DNA from: Fomitopsis serialis
Taxonomy: Eukaryota > Basidiomycota > Agaricomycetes > Polyporales > Fomitopsidaceae
Assembly: GCF_022376445.1 (NCBI RefSeq)
Contig: NW_025954972.1
Location: 522,811 to 586,810, forward strand
Reading direction: 5' to 3'
Length of the DNA: 64,000 bases
Shown: positions 1 to 10,988 of the stretch, in pieces
How positions within the stretch are numbered: position 1 is the first letter of the stretch
Layout: each line of letters begins with the position of its first letter
Notes under the pieces: model-generated
The model's database searches: none
Seen by the model: the letters and a program-made list of their open reading frames with translations, nothing else
Told to the model about the DNA's origin: nothing
Program-made: the position numbers and the translations under genes

Positions 1-18
1 ACAGTACCATGTGTCTAG

Positions 19-1060
19 AATGCGTTTGACGATGTTTGTTCGACAATATCAGGTATCTTCAACCGAGTGCAACAACTCGCCAAGGACACAAAGCTGCGCA
101 TTGTGGCAATTAATCGCCGTCAATACGTGGGCTCGACGCCTATTTCGGACGCAGAAGCGGCGTTGTTAGTGTCCGGCAGCGACGAGCAGAAGGCGGAAGT
201 TTTGGCTGCTCGTGGCGTCGAGCTCGCGCTATTTACTGTCGCGCTCATCAGGCAGGAAAGCATCCCGCCAATCTCGACTGACAGGAAAGGAGGGGGTGTG
301 GCGCTGCTCGGATGGTCTTCTGGGAACGTCGTAACCCTTGCGATGGTCGCAAACATCGAGAAGTTACCGTCTGATTCGAAGAGTTGTCTCGCGACCTACG
401 TGCGTGCACTCATCCTACAAGGTAAGTCATCTACGTATGGCACAATCGCGAACTCGGCTGAATCATGTTTTAAGAGCCACCGTCCCTCGCCATGGGGTAC
501 CCACTTCCGACGGGGACTTGGGCTCCCCACATGGACCCATCCATACCGGCCGAACAGCACACACCTTTCTGGGCACAATGGATCACTTCGTACTTCGATC
601 ATGGAGACCTCTCCAGCCGTGACCCCACTGCGCTCTCGTACACCGTCCCATCGTTTACTCGTCGGCCGACAATTTACGGCATGACTGCAGACGAGCAAGA
701 ACAGATCCTGGACCAGTCAGTGTCCGAGATGCCGGGTATGTTCTGCAGCGCCGCTCAAGCCCTCGCGAACACCCGTAAGGCATGTTTTGACCGCGCCGTA
801 CGAGCGCTCCTTCCCAAGATGAAGATATGGCATATTGCCGGGGCTCGGTCTGCGTCCTTCGCGATTCCTGGTCGCTGGAGTCTAGAGGACGATGACAAGG
901 CCAACGGAGGGGCACTCCTGAACTTCATATTGATCCCTGGTGTGAACCACTTTGTAAGTGTCAGCTTTAGCTCACCGATTGATGTGTCTGAAACGAGCCT
1001 GGCTAGATGCAATGGGACGATCCTCAAGAGACGCTGAAGGCATACTTAGAGGCTCTTTGA
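19..1060 (+). CDS. alpha/beta hydrolase family protein, 5'-partial
   Basis: This is the 3' part of an alpha/beta hydrolase gene whose first exon(s) lie before the window. Exons read as 19-421, 475-953 and 1007-1060, all joined by GT-AG introns that keep frame; the entry at 19 follows an in-frame TAG that reads as a splice acceptor. The nucleophile elbow GWSSGN near position 320 carries the expected catalytic serine. PGVNHF, just before the last intron, supplies the probable catalytic histidine, and the last exon codes for the C-terminal helix ending in AYLEAL. The stretch EPPSLAMGYP after the first visible intron is typical of uncharacterised fungal members. Substrate is unknown. The fold is a confident call; a role as esterase, epoxide hydrolase or other hydrolase cannot be chosen. 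Confidence 0.85.
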
Positions 1061-1714
1061 GTCGACATGGTGCTGTCGATACCTACGGTGCAAACAGCAT
1101 CTGGTGGAGTTCTAGTAGTGATCGCAGTTGTTAGGAGGTACCTGCCTTTCAGATGAGGCATGTCGCGATGATGCTCGCGACGCTATCCATCGTCCTACTC
1201 CGAGTTGTTGACTCCCAACACCATCAGCATCATGATAGACGTGAAGAGAACATCAAATGCATCAGCGCCGCCGCGAGGCCGGGAACGGTTTGGAGGCAAC
1301 TGTTTGCTGTGCCGCGAGTCGTGAGACACCTTGAGAGCGCCGCATTGAAGGAATTCGAATTGTGGGTCCATGTCTATGTCATCTTCATCCTTCGTATCAA
1401 AACGGACCTAACCTTGCTTCCTTTTCACGCCGTGACTAGTGATGCAGAAGATAGCATCACATGAATGCATGTGCTACAGTACGTATAATCGTCCTTGTGC
1501 GGGTAGCACCGATCAAGCTTCTGCGGGTGCCCTGTAGGTACTCCGTGCTTCATCGTGGATTGAATGAGGCAACCAGCATGCTGTTGGAGCACGAGGTACC
1601 CTCAACATATAGCCTGCGATCCCATCCTTTTGGTACGTGATCCCTGAAGGTCGTCTTGTTCATTAGTGCCTTGTTTCGTCTGGGCGTGCCTCTGGGTCTT
1701 ACCTGAAGGTCGAC
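1061..1714. other. intergenic interval, no supported gene
   Basis: This gap separates the hydrolase stop from the start of the next gene. A 103-codon open frame at 1153-1464 has no recognisable motif and no splice context, and I treat it as chance. No tRNA-like or repeat structure was seen. Confidence 0.5.
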
Positions 1715-2206
1715 ATGCCCTGTGAGCCCCACAACATCACGTTCGACGACAAATCACCCCTCTTTCATTATCTACCTTCCAAGGATGGTCCATCGAACGT
1801 GTCCTGGTCCATCGCGGTCGGACAAGCTGGATACCGGGTAGGTTGCGATGTTATCTCCAAATTGTAGCTGTGACTTACCTTGACTTCGATGTTATTTATC
1901 CAGGAGCAGCATTATACAACATACCTAACCGGGGCATCGGTCATGTTCGAATGGACAGGCACCGCAGTGTGGTTGTATGGCTCAGGAAACGTGACAGCAT
2001 ACGAGATCGTGACAAGCTGGGCCAGTGGAACCGTTCTAGGTGTAGGAACGCCGGATACCGGCGGGCTCCTCTTCAGCGAGCCAAACCTGCCATACGGTCC
2101 GTACTCTGTGACACTCGTGGTCCATCAGGAAAACCCTCTTTCCGTAATTCGTGGTAATGTTCTAAAATTGTCGATAATACACAGAACACGGCAGAACACT
2201 CAATAA
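1715..2206 (+). pseudogene. N-terminal half of a fungal single-pass membrane protein, interrupted
   Basis: The start ATG at 1715 opens a protein beginning MPCEPHNITFDDKSPLF, a typical start for a large agaricomycete family with a lectin-like or galactose-binding-like ectodomain, one membrane helix and a disordered tail. Exon 1 is 1715-1837; intron 1838-1903 is GT-AG, phase 0; exon 2 runs from 1904. The ectodomain motif SVMFEWTGTAVWLYGS and the later LPYGPYSVTL fit the family. After about 2160 the similarity stops: either an intron opens at GTAATG or the frame ends at the TAA near 2206. The expected second ectodomain is absent. The transmembrane half of what looks like the same gene resumes at about 5130. 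The gene is probably broken by inserted or rearranged sequence. Confidence 0.6.
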
Positions 2207-3969
2207 TACTTTGCCATTATGAATCCAATGCATCACGCCTCTCGTATTCGCGAGTATTATTCCGAAGTCAGTACTTGTTTCTCGCATGTGCAATAATTTG
2301 CATATATTCGTATCACTGGGTACATATTGTCTATAAAATCGTGGACTGCATAGTATTAAGCCCAAGGGTCTAGACTACATCATTACAAGTTAGTACTACA
2401 GGAGTCATTCATCTGTGGCCAAGCACAGGTATACCTATGCGTATCCTAGGCTCGACCCGTGCACATACCCACCCGGGTACAAATCCACCACAGCAGATAC
2501 AAGGTCCACATAGGCAATTGAGACGGCGAGCGAGCGGGACAGCAGGCAGGCAGAATGGCGGGTAAGTGGAATGGTGGGTAAGCAAGACGGCGAGGGAAAT
2601 AACAGGTGAGAGGAAGACAAGTGTGAGGGACGACGGGTATAACGAGATGGTGGGCGAGCAGGACAGCGGCGAGGGGAGCGACAGGGAGTTTGACAACAGA
2701 CGAGGGGGGCGGCGAGCGCGGGAAACGGCGGGCGAGTGGAATAGCGGATGGGCGAGCTGGACAGGGGGCGAGGGCGAGAACGGGTGACCGAGTCAGCGCG
2801 CGAGCGAGCGAATTAGCAGACAAACCAGTAAGATGACGTCGTGGCGTGCCCTTCCTCAGCAAGCCTACGCGCGCTGATGCTCGGCGGGCTTTTGCACGCC
2901 GCACTGAGTGCCTGGCAGGCTGTTGATCATCGCGGTCCTGCTCGATGGGCTGTGTTGTATCAGGCTTGGGCACATCGTACTGGTGTGCAGCGAGCTGGCC
3001 GATGTCGTATCAGTGCGCGCCGTATCCGTATGCGCTTGTGCTCGTTGGGCAAACGTGCGCCGGGGCCGTCTCTGTTGTGTTCGACTCCATCCACTTGTCC
3101 TTGATGGGCATTCTCGGAGTCGAGGTAAACAGCGGTGTACTCGCCTGACTCGCTGGCCCTGCTGGCCGCAACCCGCATTCCTCGCTGCACGTCAGCCCTT
3201 CGCGAGCGTCCAGCGACGCTCTTGGCGTGTCGCTGGGGCTCGTTACGGTCGCGTACAGCGCGATCTAGAGCCGCGTGGTGGTCCGATGCACACGCCATCT
3301 CTTGCGGACGGGTCCACAGGTCCGTACTGGAGATCGGCGGTGGGCAACTTGAAGTGAGAGCGAAGCAGACAGGGAGGAGCGGGCTGACTGTGAAGGCGGA
3401 CTGTGAGACTGGAGAGTCAAAGTCCAGCGAGCGCGCGTGACGTGTCGTGGCTGAGGCGCTTAGCACTTCTCGCGACTTGCCCGCAACCTCCACGTCCGCA
3501 TCGACTCAACTTCAACGCTGCGCTCAACGTCAACGATGCGCAGTAGCGTTAAGCCACACACGAAACACGACGGAGAAGCAATGGCAACACGGTGTTGGGG
3601 GAGGCGGGCCCTGGCAGGGTTAGTACAGGTGAGTCGTTCGCCCACTTGCGCACGCGAGCATACGCTCGCCCGCCCTTCTCGCCCGCACAAGTCGCCTCCC
3701 CCCGTCTGTCCTTCTTCCCATCGACCCGGCCGTCATCCCCGAAGAAGCTCTCGCTGGCCAGGCCGTCTAAGGTGCCATCGAGGAGGCATGAGAAGGCCCG
3801 TGCGCGGCTCCTCGGACCCATCCCGCTCGGTGGACGCATGACGCGTTCAGTTGCGTTCCGCCCGTCTTCTCGCCCGCCTGTCTTCTCCCGCCTGCCGCCA
3901 ATCAGTATTCCCATTGCTGCAGCCTGCAGTTTGAGTCCTACACCGACCTAATCGAATCAGGTACGCGTC
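2207..3969. other. inserted or rearranged sequence, GC-rich and strand-asymmetric, no supported gene
   Basis: Between about 2500 and 2850 the + strand is rich in G and A with recurrent GGCGAGCGAG-like words, so the minus strand gives long low-complexity Ser/Pro/Leu frames that are not credible proteins. From 2850 to 3970 both strands stay open in several frames, as expected from GC-rich sequence, without recognisable motifs. The interval lies inside the split membrane protein gene. Confidence 0.5.
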
Positions 3970-4654
3970 GCACGGTTAAGAGTGCTCACCCAGTGTCCGG
4001 ACAGTGGGTCACGTACCTCCCCCTCGGCGTGGCAACCCTCATTGACGCGATCATCGCGCTCTCGCTGTCTCCGTTGGTGTGTTGCAACAGCATAGACTCA
4101 ACCATCACTGTGTTGATGCTCTACACGCAGAACACGGGCGTGATCACGAGGTACGGCACCCCTCCTTTGACAATCCGGAGTGTCCTGCTGAACGTCGAAC
4201 CCCTGCACAGTCTATGCTCGCTGACAGCGATCATCGCGGTGCGTTATCTCTAAACACGTATGTACCCACCTCTGACTCCGCCTTCTGCCGCAGATGACCG
4301 CGCTGCCTACGACGTTCGCGGCCATCAGCGTCGAGTTGATGCTCACTAAGCGTGCGTCCGCCTTCCCTCCCAAAACTATCCCAACCCTAATCCTCCCCAC
4401 AGTCTACATCAACTCCTTCCTTGCGATGTAAGTCTCCCCCTCCCTGATGTGCTCATGACCACTAACTCCGCGTCCCCAGGTTCAACGTGCGGAACAAGCT
4501 CCGCATCCGAAGCTCCATCGTCGACACGAAAGACGCCCTCGGCCGCCCATACCCACTCGCCTCCGAGTCCACGCTACCACCTGCCGCTCTCCTACCCAGT
4601 CGTACGGGTCAAGCTCGGGAGTTCCACGCAGACAAGGTTCGCAAGGTTGAATAG
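3970..4654 (+). pseudogene. DUF6534-type membrane protein, C-terminal remnant
   Basis: Five consecutive exons splice in frame into the C-terminal half of a DUF6534 protein, a fungal family with about seven membrane helices: to 4150, 4211-4238, 4294-4351, 4403-4427 and 4480-4654. Recognisable pieces are GVATLIDAIIALSL, then the helix around SLCSLTAIIA and MTALPTTFAAIS, then YINSFLAMFNVRNKLR, which matches the family's conserved 'yvNSlLatLNaR' end. The tail closes with KVRKVE and TAG. The N-terminal three or four helices are missing upstream, and the loop after the first visible helix is shorter than usual. I judge it a truncated copy inside the disrupted locus. An undetected diverged 5' end is the alternative. 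Confidence 0.65.
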
Positions 4655-4908
4655 ATCAGGTGTTGGCTGAAGCACTGAGTGCTACATGATGCATAGGTGT
4701 TGATGACGAGTAGTGGACAAGTAATATATGTATATGTTAGAAGTAGTACTTGCCTACGAGTTGTACCCACTGTAATGTCTTGGATTGCCGACAAATGATA
4801 CATCAAATGTTTCCTCATACCTATTTCTGTGTGCAGACTGTGTTATGAACTCCAAGAATAAAAGGAATGATCCATATAATGATGGGGAAGTGTGGCTGTA
4901 TTCGGCAT

Positions 4909-5061
4909 GAATATCGTGTTATTCGCAAGTCGACCTCCGGACCATAGCGAATAAAGCACTACTGCAGCGAATGTACGAATGGCTACAATTACTCGTTCTT
5001 CGCCGTAATAATACGATATTCGTTGTTATTCTTCAAGGAGGGTTTTCCTGATGGCCTACGA
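4909..5061. repeat. inverted-repeat cluster at the right edge of the insertion
   Basis: Two elements are visible. First, 4909-4923 and 5007-5021 match as an inverted repeat in 14 of 15 bases. Second, 5037-5053 is an exact 17-base reverse complement of 2124-2140, with the match continuing imperfectly to 5061. The second repeat brackets the inserted interval from exon 2 of the membrane protein gene to just before its transmembrane exon. This suggests an inversion or insertion breakpoint. Confidence 0.6.
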
Positions 5062-5129
5062 GGCGTCTCAGACGTGAGCGTTCCATATCTCAGTAACTCG
5101 GTGTAATGAAAAGACCATTATGATCCTAG

Positions 5130-5841
5130 GTCATCTGCAGCTGCCTCTGGTGTAGGCACAGACGTCTCGACTGCATCAGCTCTCTTGCCACCAGTATCTT
5201 CGAGCGTGTCGCGGTCATCGTCTTTCACTGCCGGAGACATTTCGGGTACCGTGGTGGGTTAAATCGTGTCGCAGTTTGTGTACATGCTGATAGACTTCTC
5301 TTGTCAGGTAGGCGCTGTGGTTGGACTGTTTGCCATCCTCCTGGGAGCCTTCGTCCTCATCTATAGACGTCAACGACGTCAAGGGATGACAGTCGTGGAA
5401 ATTGAGCCTAGTTCGGATAGTCGGGAAAGTTATCCAGAGGGTGCAATCAGTACCTCGAACGCAGTGGACACCTCCGCGAATACCCAGACGCGTCCTGGCC
5501 CTCACATCAGTGGTTCGCTCGTGTCTACACCCTCGCCCTGTAAGTACTAGTAACTATTACAACAATACATCTGCCCTGATCACTGCGTTCATACAGACAC
5601 CAAATCGTATGCGGACTCTGACGCACGTCTATCGTCCACTCCTCCGTTCCAGTCGTCATATGCTGCTGCTCGGAGCGATTCTCCGGTCAGCTGCCCGAAG
5701 CTTGGTGATCAACCGAGTCACTTCGCCCCCGATTCAAGATTGCTGCTAGTACAGGAGCAAGATGCAGGCCCTGTACCCCCGTCATATAATCCAGAATGGA
5801 GTAAACCGGTGGACAACGAAGTTGACGCGACTCCGCGCTAG
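5130..5841 (+). pseudogene. C-terminal half (Ser/Thr linker, membrane helix, cytoplasmic tail) of the interrupted membrane protein
   Basis: Exons 5130-5253, 5308-5539 and 5597-5841 splice in frame. They code for a Ser/Ala-rich linker, a single membrane helix (AVVGLFAILLGAFVLIY) followed by a basic stop-transfer RRQRRQ, and a disordered tail containing PPSYNPEW. This is exactly the C-terminal architecture of the agaricomycete family whose N-terminal half lies at 1715-2206. A possible donor at about 5074 (GTGAGC) pairs with the acceptor at 5129, so a short preceding exon may exist. Whether a separate functional gene starts here is unclear; I saw no start codon with a signal peptide. Most likely it is the severed 3' half of the upstream gene. 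Confidence 0.6.
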
Positions 5842-6028
5842 TGTAGACGTTACTGCTGACGGCCGGGTATGACGTCGTACAGGCCGCGCGACTTCAAGTT
5901 GGGATGCTTCAAGTTATATTAAAATGTACCTGGATGATGTCGACTGATGCAAGCAAGGATTGCGGTCGCGGGCGGGGACCAGGCTGACACTGGGCTCTCA
6001 GTCATATGACATAATCGACGGGTACCAC

Positions 6029-6090
6029 GTACACGTACAGAGGTACAGACGTACAGACGTACAGACATACGGGCGTACAGATGTACAGAT
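6029..6090. repeat. short tandem repeat, 8-base unit GTACAGAC
   Basis: Imperfect head-to-tail copies of GTACAGAC and close variants fill this stretch between the split membrane gene and the C2H2 gene. It is a simple microsatellite-like array. Confidence 0.75.
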
Positions 6091-6363
6091 GAATTAGGAT
6101 GTGTATCCGGGCGATACTATGCCCACACTTATACGCAAATAGTAGGGTGTGGACTACAGATACAAAGCATAACAAAGCAGTCACAAAGCGATCAGAAAGC
6201 GACAGCTCACCAGCGCATACAGTAAAGTAAGGTCATAAAAAGTAGATATGGGTAGAGCAAGTTCAGCTCATTTCTTTGAAACGGCACGAGCTCAATCCTC
6301 CTAGACCCAGGGAGTTTGTGAGTATCTGGACCACGTCGCATCATGTTGCCTACTCACGTGTAT

Positions 6364-7470
6364 TCATGCATCAGGATCGTCAGCTCCAGTACGACAGGCA
6401 TGGCTGTGGAGATGCCTGCGCAGCGACTCTGCTCGCGTAAATGTCGCCATGCACTTCTCGCACCGCACCGTCGTCGCGACGCGCGCATGGATCTCAAGCA
6501 CATGCCGCCAGAGGTTGTTCATCGACCTGCGCGCGCACCTCTTCCACTTGCAGCCGCTCTTCGCCCCGCGGTCCTTCGCCCTGGAGTGTGCTGGAAAGTC
6601 GGCGTGGTGCGCTTCCTTGAGATGCGCCTTGACCGCGTCCTTCGTGGCGTCGACACGGGTGCGGCAGCCGTCCCACTTACACGTCACGTACGCCGCCTCC
6701 GAGTCGTTCGGAGGCATCAGAGAGGCCCCCGGCGTGCTCGAGCTTGCGCTGACAATCGGCTGCGGCGCCTGCTGTAACTTACCGAGATTCCCGCCAGATT
6801 GAGCTGCCGCTGGCACACCCTGAGGATGGATCAGCTTTACCGATCGATCAGGGCTGTTCGACCCTGGCAGTGGGTGCCAGTCGCCAACGGGAGTTTCGGG
6901 GAAACGGGTTTCTCCGTGCTGCATCCAGTGTTGGTGGCCTGCGTCGTCCTGCGCTGGGCCAAGTTGCTGCAGAAAGATCGGACTTATACCCATGCTGGGC
7001 GTCCATTGTCTGCCCTGATGAGAAAAGGGTTAATGATGATGTCTGGTCCAGGAATATAGAATGAGTACTCACTGAGGCACCGGATGCAGGCGTTATGATG
7101 TGGTTGAAGGAGCGCGGGTCGAAGGAACTCGTGTAGGAAGAGTTGCCAAAAGAGGGTGCGTCGGTCCAGACCATATGGGTCTCTTGGGTGCGCGTCGCAT
7201 CTGCCGGCCAAACGGAAAATGCTGACTTCCATGCCAGCACCGGAGTCTAGCAGTCAATGTCGAGTGAACAGAGTCGCGAAGACGCATACTCACCGTCTCG
7301 TATCGTCCTGTTACATGCTCCATGGCCGGTGCGGTGCTCATGTCGGGGTACGATCCTTGCGAAAATCCCCCGTTCGTGACCCAAAAGGGTTGCTCGGCGA
7401 CCACTCCCAGAGACGCGAGGAATCCGTCCTGCGACTTATGGAGGCGTTGTGCAGAGATAGAGTTGTCCAT
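6364..7470 (-). CDS. C2H2 zinc-finger protein
   Basis: Three exons on the minus strand (7470-7294, 7246-7073, 7014-6364) give about 333 residues with phase-0 GT-AG introns. The N-terminal two thirds is low-complexity and Ser/Pro/Gln-rich with no recognisable domain. The C-terminal third carries three zinc-finger-like units: CKWDGC...H-x4-H, CKWKRC...H-x4-H and a classical CEKC...RRHLHSH. The wide C-x4-C spacing in the first two resembles the Gli/Zic type and a common basidiomycete class; a DNA-binding nuclear transcription factor is the likely role. The start at 7470 is the first in-frame ATG (MDNSISAQ). No target or regulator can be deduced from the neighbours. Confidence 0.82.
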
Positions 7471-9567
7471 TCCGCCGGCGTGTACTAGTACTTAGCGTGC
7501 TTGAGCATGGGGTTTATAAGCTGTTTCGCAAGATGCCGTACGACGAAAACAAACATACCTGTGGTGCTACAGTAGAAAAAGGTTGACGAGCCGAGAGAAG
7601 ATGAACTGGGCGGCGGAGTGGGGTGCAGCTGCGGTGCTTCATCCTGCTCATATACCTGGAGGCGAGAGACCACCTGCGCACACGTATGGTCGTTGAGTAC
7701 AGCCAGGAACAAAATGTCGGCTACCATTAGGACGTACCGTACGATCGCAATGCCACAGTGGCACACGCCGATTGAGTCAACTTGGCTAGGCCCGGGAGGG
7801 CTTCGGGAGGAGCGGCTACACAGGGTCAAAACGAAACACTGGCAGCAGCCGAGGCGGGATCAAGGAAGGAGGGCGAACTTTCGGCGCCGGCCTAATACAG
7901 TTCCATGCACTAGCCCTGCAATGCTCCTCCCGCTTCATCCATTCCATTGAGTATTCCGAATTTTTAGCACAGCGTTCTTTGCTCCGTACTAGTTGTCAAT
8001 GTGCACTTTGATGCGTTCGTATTGGAGAGATAGAAATTGAAAAGTACACGCATCAATCCCCGACAAGTAGCCTCGTTCCTGGAGATCTCAAGATCATCAA
8101 TATGTCTGCACCGAGTACTAGTACCGGCTGCCACTGAGCGCTACGTGAAACAACGTCGATTGCCGAGCAGACTTCGAGAACCCGCGACTCGGACGCAACA
8201 TAGAGGCCCATTGTTCGGTGGCATCGGTTTGACACGGCTTCACGTTTGTACTCGTATTGAGTATCTCGTGAACCGTACTTAGCGCTACTGAGTGTACTAT
8301 GAGGTGAGCAGGTGTATTCGTTCATCAGATTAGCTCGCGTGAGCAAGCACTGGCGAACATCAGCCGGACAACTCCAGGGACGTACTATACGTACCGTCAA
8401 CTTCAAGCTTTCGTGCAGCTCAGCTCGCCCTCGCCACACCTGTCCTGCACATCATTAGACGCTACTATCACCTCCTTCTTCGACGCTGAAGGCACACAAA
8501 GCTTGGGGCGGCGTGCGTCGTCGTTCGATTGAGACGTTGAGAACAGAGGTGCGGGCCAGGTCGTCAAGCGACCGCCACAACGCAGATCTCGCTCACACTT
8601 ACTTACTTATGGAACTCGCTGAAATATGACAGAACCTTGTAACAGTGTGTTTCAGACTGTGAAACGACCGAAACGTTAACCGTCGCAAGGCCGCGGAGCT
8701 TTCTCACCTATTCTCACGGATGAATCTTCGGGCGATCGTCCATCCCGTCCACTGAGTTGCCTCCACGCGACGCAAGCGAATATTCCTGAATCCACGTCAG
8801 GCAATGGCAACGGAGGCATGCCACGATGAGTCCTGGCAGACAGCCTTCTACGTATGCGAGGTACAACCTGGTGCAACTGCAAACCGCAATCGCAAACTCG
8901 ATGAACCAACGCAACCTGGTGGCCCCGGTACACTGATTATTTCGTAGTGGAGGTTGAAGGAGTGATGGCTGCTCCTATGATTTTCAAGGAGGTGTATGTC
9001 CCTCGTACGTGTCGCCGGAGTGGTTACAGTAACTTATGTTTGGACCTGTGTCGACAAGGAAGTCGCAGCGGCGCAACTTCGAAGCTGCACATTGCACGAA
9101 CAGTCCATCGTCATCGATTCATCCCTGGCAATGATCTAGTCGTACAAGTACTTCGATTCTTCACACTGACTACAACATCGCCCCCCTAACGTGGCAGTAG
9201 TAACTGGGTACCGTAAATGCATGCAAAAGCGATGATTGAACAACAGCCATTTGAGTGTGGGGGTCCGTCTACGGGATAGGTATGTGCTATTATGCAAGAT
9301 CGTCATGGGGCGGGGTGCGTCGTGACTCGGAACTCGGGGCGCGGGGTGGTAGTGGAGGCGGTTGGAGGTTGAATGTGACTTCGGCGAACGGCGAACGTAG
9401 GATCCTATTTGAGGAAGAAAAGGTACGCGCGGTGGGTCTATGCGTGACCGTCATTCTCGGATTTCAGCAAAGGGCTTCAAGTTGGTGAGACCCGCAAACG
9501 GGCACAGGTCGTGGCAGCCATTAATAAGAAAGACATGGGGAGACCGGGACCGCAACGACGAGCCCGG
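7471..9567. other. intergenic interval, no supported gene
   Basis: About 2.1 kb separates the C2H2 gene from the 3' end of the ZIP transporter. Open frames of 66-128 codons (for example 8053-8439 and 8676-8933, both minus) lack motifs and conserved splice structure. A small hairpin of GTTTCA and TGAAAC lies near 8650. I see no RNA gene. Confidence 0.5.
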
Positions 9568-10988
9568 CTATGCCCACCTGCCCAGGAGCGCCATGAGGCC
9601 CGCGCCGAGCATCATGCACCCGAGTGCGAAGACGAGCTGCTTGTTGCTCCCCCCGATCATCTCCTTGTTAAAGATAAACTCGTGCGCCAGAAGCTACCAC
9701 ACACCCCGCCGTCAGTCACCCGCAGTCCAAACCAACACGCAAGGGGGCTCACCTCGACGAGGGCGGTGTAGATGAGGATGCCCGCGCTGAACGCGTCGAG
9801 CACGCCGGAGACGATGTTCGCCGTCGCGCCGTTCGGGTTGTACGTCGAGCGCACGCCGAGGCCCGCCGCGATCCCGATGGGCGTCGTGATCCCGAAGAGG
9901 ACCGCGCCGACGACGGGCACGTACGCGTACTTCTGGGGCAGCTCCATGAATGCCAGCCGCGAGCCGACACCGAGGCCCTCGAACGTCTCTGGAGTGGGGA
10001 GCGGTGTCAGTGAAGGCTTCGACGGAGGTAGGAGCGAGGGGGACTCACGGTGGAAGACGATGACGATGAAGAGAATCTTGAACTCTTCGTCGACGGCGAG
10101 GGTCAGGCCAACCAACACACTGTTGACGACCGTGAGCAAAATGTACGACGCCGCAGCGAGATGCACGGCGTACATACCTGTGCAGCACCACGCCGAACTC
10201 GAGGATCGCAATGCCGATGATTTGCGCGATAGCCGAATCCGAGAGGGCGCCATGCATACCGTGGTCATGCGCATGTGCGTCGTGGTGCGCAGAGCCCTTC
10301 TCGGGGTCGCTCATGCTCAATTCCTCGCTACGAATGTCGACCGCGTCGGGGTACTCGAGTTGCATTTTGGCGGCGACTGCGTCAGCGCCTTGGGCCTGCA
10401 CCTCCGGGCCGTGTGCGGAGTGGGACCCCGTGGCGAGGCCGTGGCCGTGGGCGTCGTGCTTGAGCCCGACCCTCGCGAGCACGGCGGTGCCCCAGCGGAA
10501 GGCGATGAGCTCGACGATGAAGATCATGAAGATGCTGCAGAGGCAGATCGCCATCGCGTACGGCTGCAGGCAGTCGGCGGTGATGTCAGCGGGCAGGCGG
10601 GTGGTGAGAGGGTGCAGAAGTGCGTACGTAATTCTGCCATGCTTCCGACAGGCAGGGAGAGGTGAGCTCCTGGGTTGCGGGGTCGAGCAGGTGGATGAAG
10701 GCCGTTGCGATCTGTTCAAGGCGGTCAGCGATTCTGTCGATGAGGCGCGAGGAAGGCACTGACGATGACACCGCTGCCGAAGTACTTGGCGACCTTGAAG
10801 GCAGTCTCGGGGATGACCACCCCGAGGACCCTATGCCGGCGAGCTAGGACAGGGAAGAGAGCACCGAAGAGGGACGTGGCGAGGATGATGAAGATCGAGG
10901 CGATCCGGAGGTCAGTGTACGCGTCGGAATTGTTGACACTGTTGCAGTCGTCTCTGCCATCCCTCGCGTAGAGTCTGTGGGCTCGCAT
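9568..10988 (-). CDS. ZIP-family zinc/iron transporter (Zrt1/Zrt2-like)
   Basis: Six exons (10988-10764, 10711-10628, 10563-10178, 10119-10049, 9988-9753, 9693-9568) join to about 375 residues, the usual length. It is predicted to move Zn2+ or Fe2+ into the cytosol across the plasma membrane. The first helix follows RIASIFIILATSLFG. The long central loop is His-rich (HDAHGHG, and HHDAHAHDHGMHG), as expected for metal-sensing loops. The pore helices contain HSVLVGLTLAVDEEF and HQTFEGLGVGSRLAF, the family signatures with conserved His, Gly and Glu. The last exon codes for LLAHEFIFNKEM and a final helix ending GRWA. The first intron starts with the less common GTCAGT. The start at 10988 precedes an Asp/Asn-rich extracellular end, as in homologues. 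Confidence 0.93.

Noticed and set aside
2446..2973. Minus-strand Ser/Pro/Leu-rich frame of 175 codons
   Set aside because: Low complexity caused by G/A-rich sequence on the other strand; no motif, and it sits in the disrupted region.
9772..10665. 297-codon + strand frame
   Set aside because: Antisense shadow of the ZIP transporter exons, which show clear family motifs on the minus strand.
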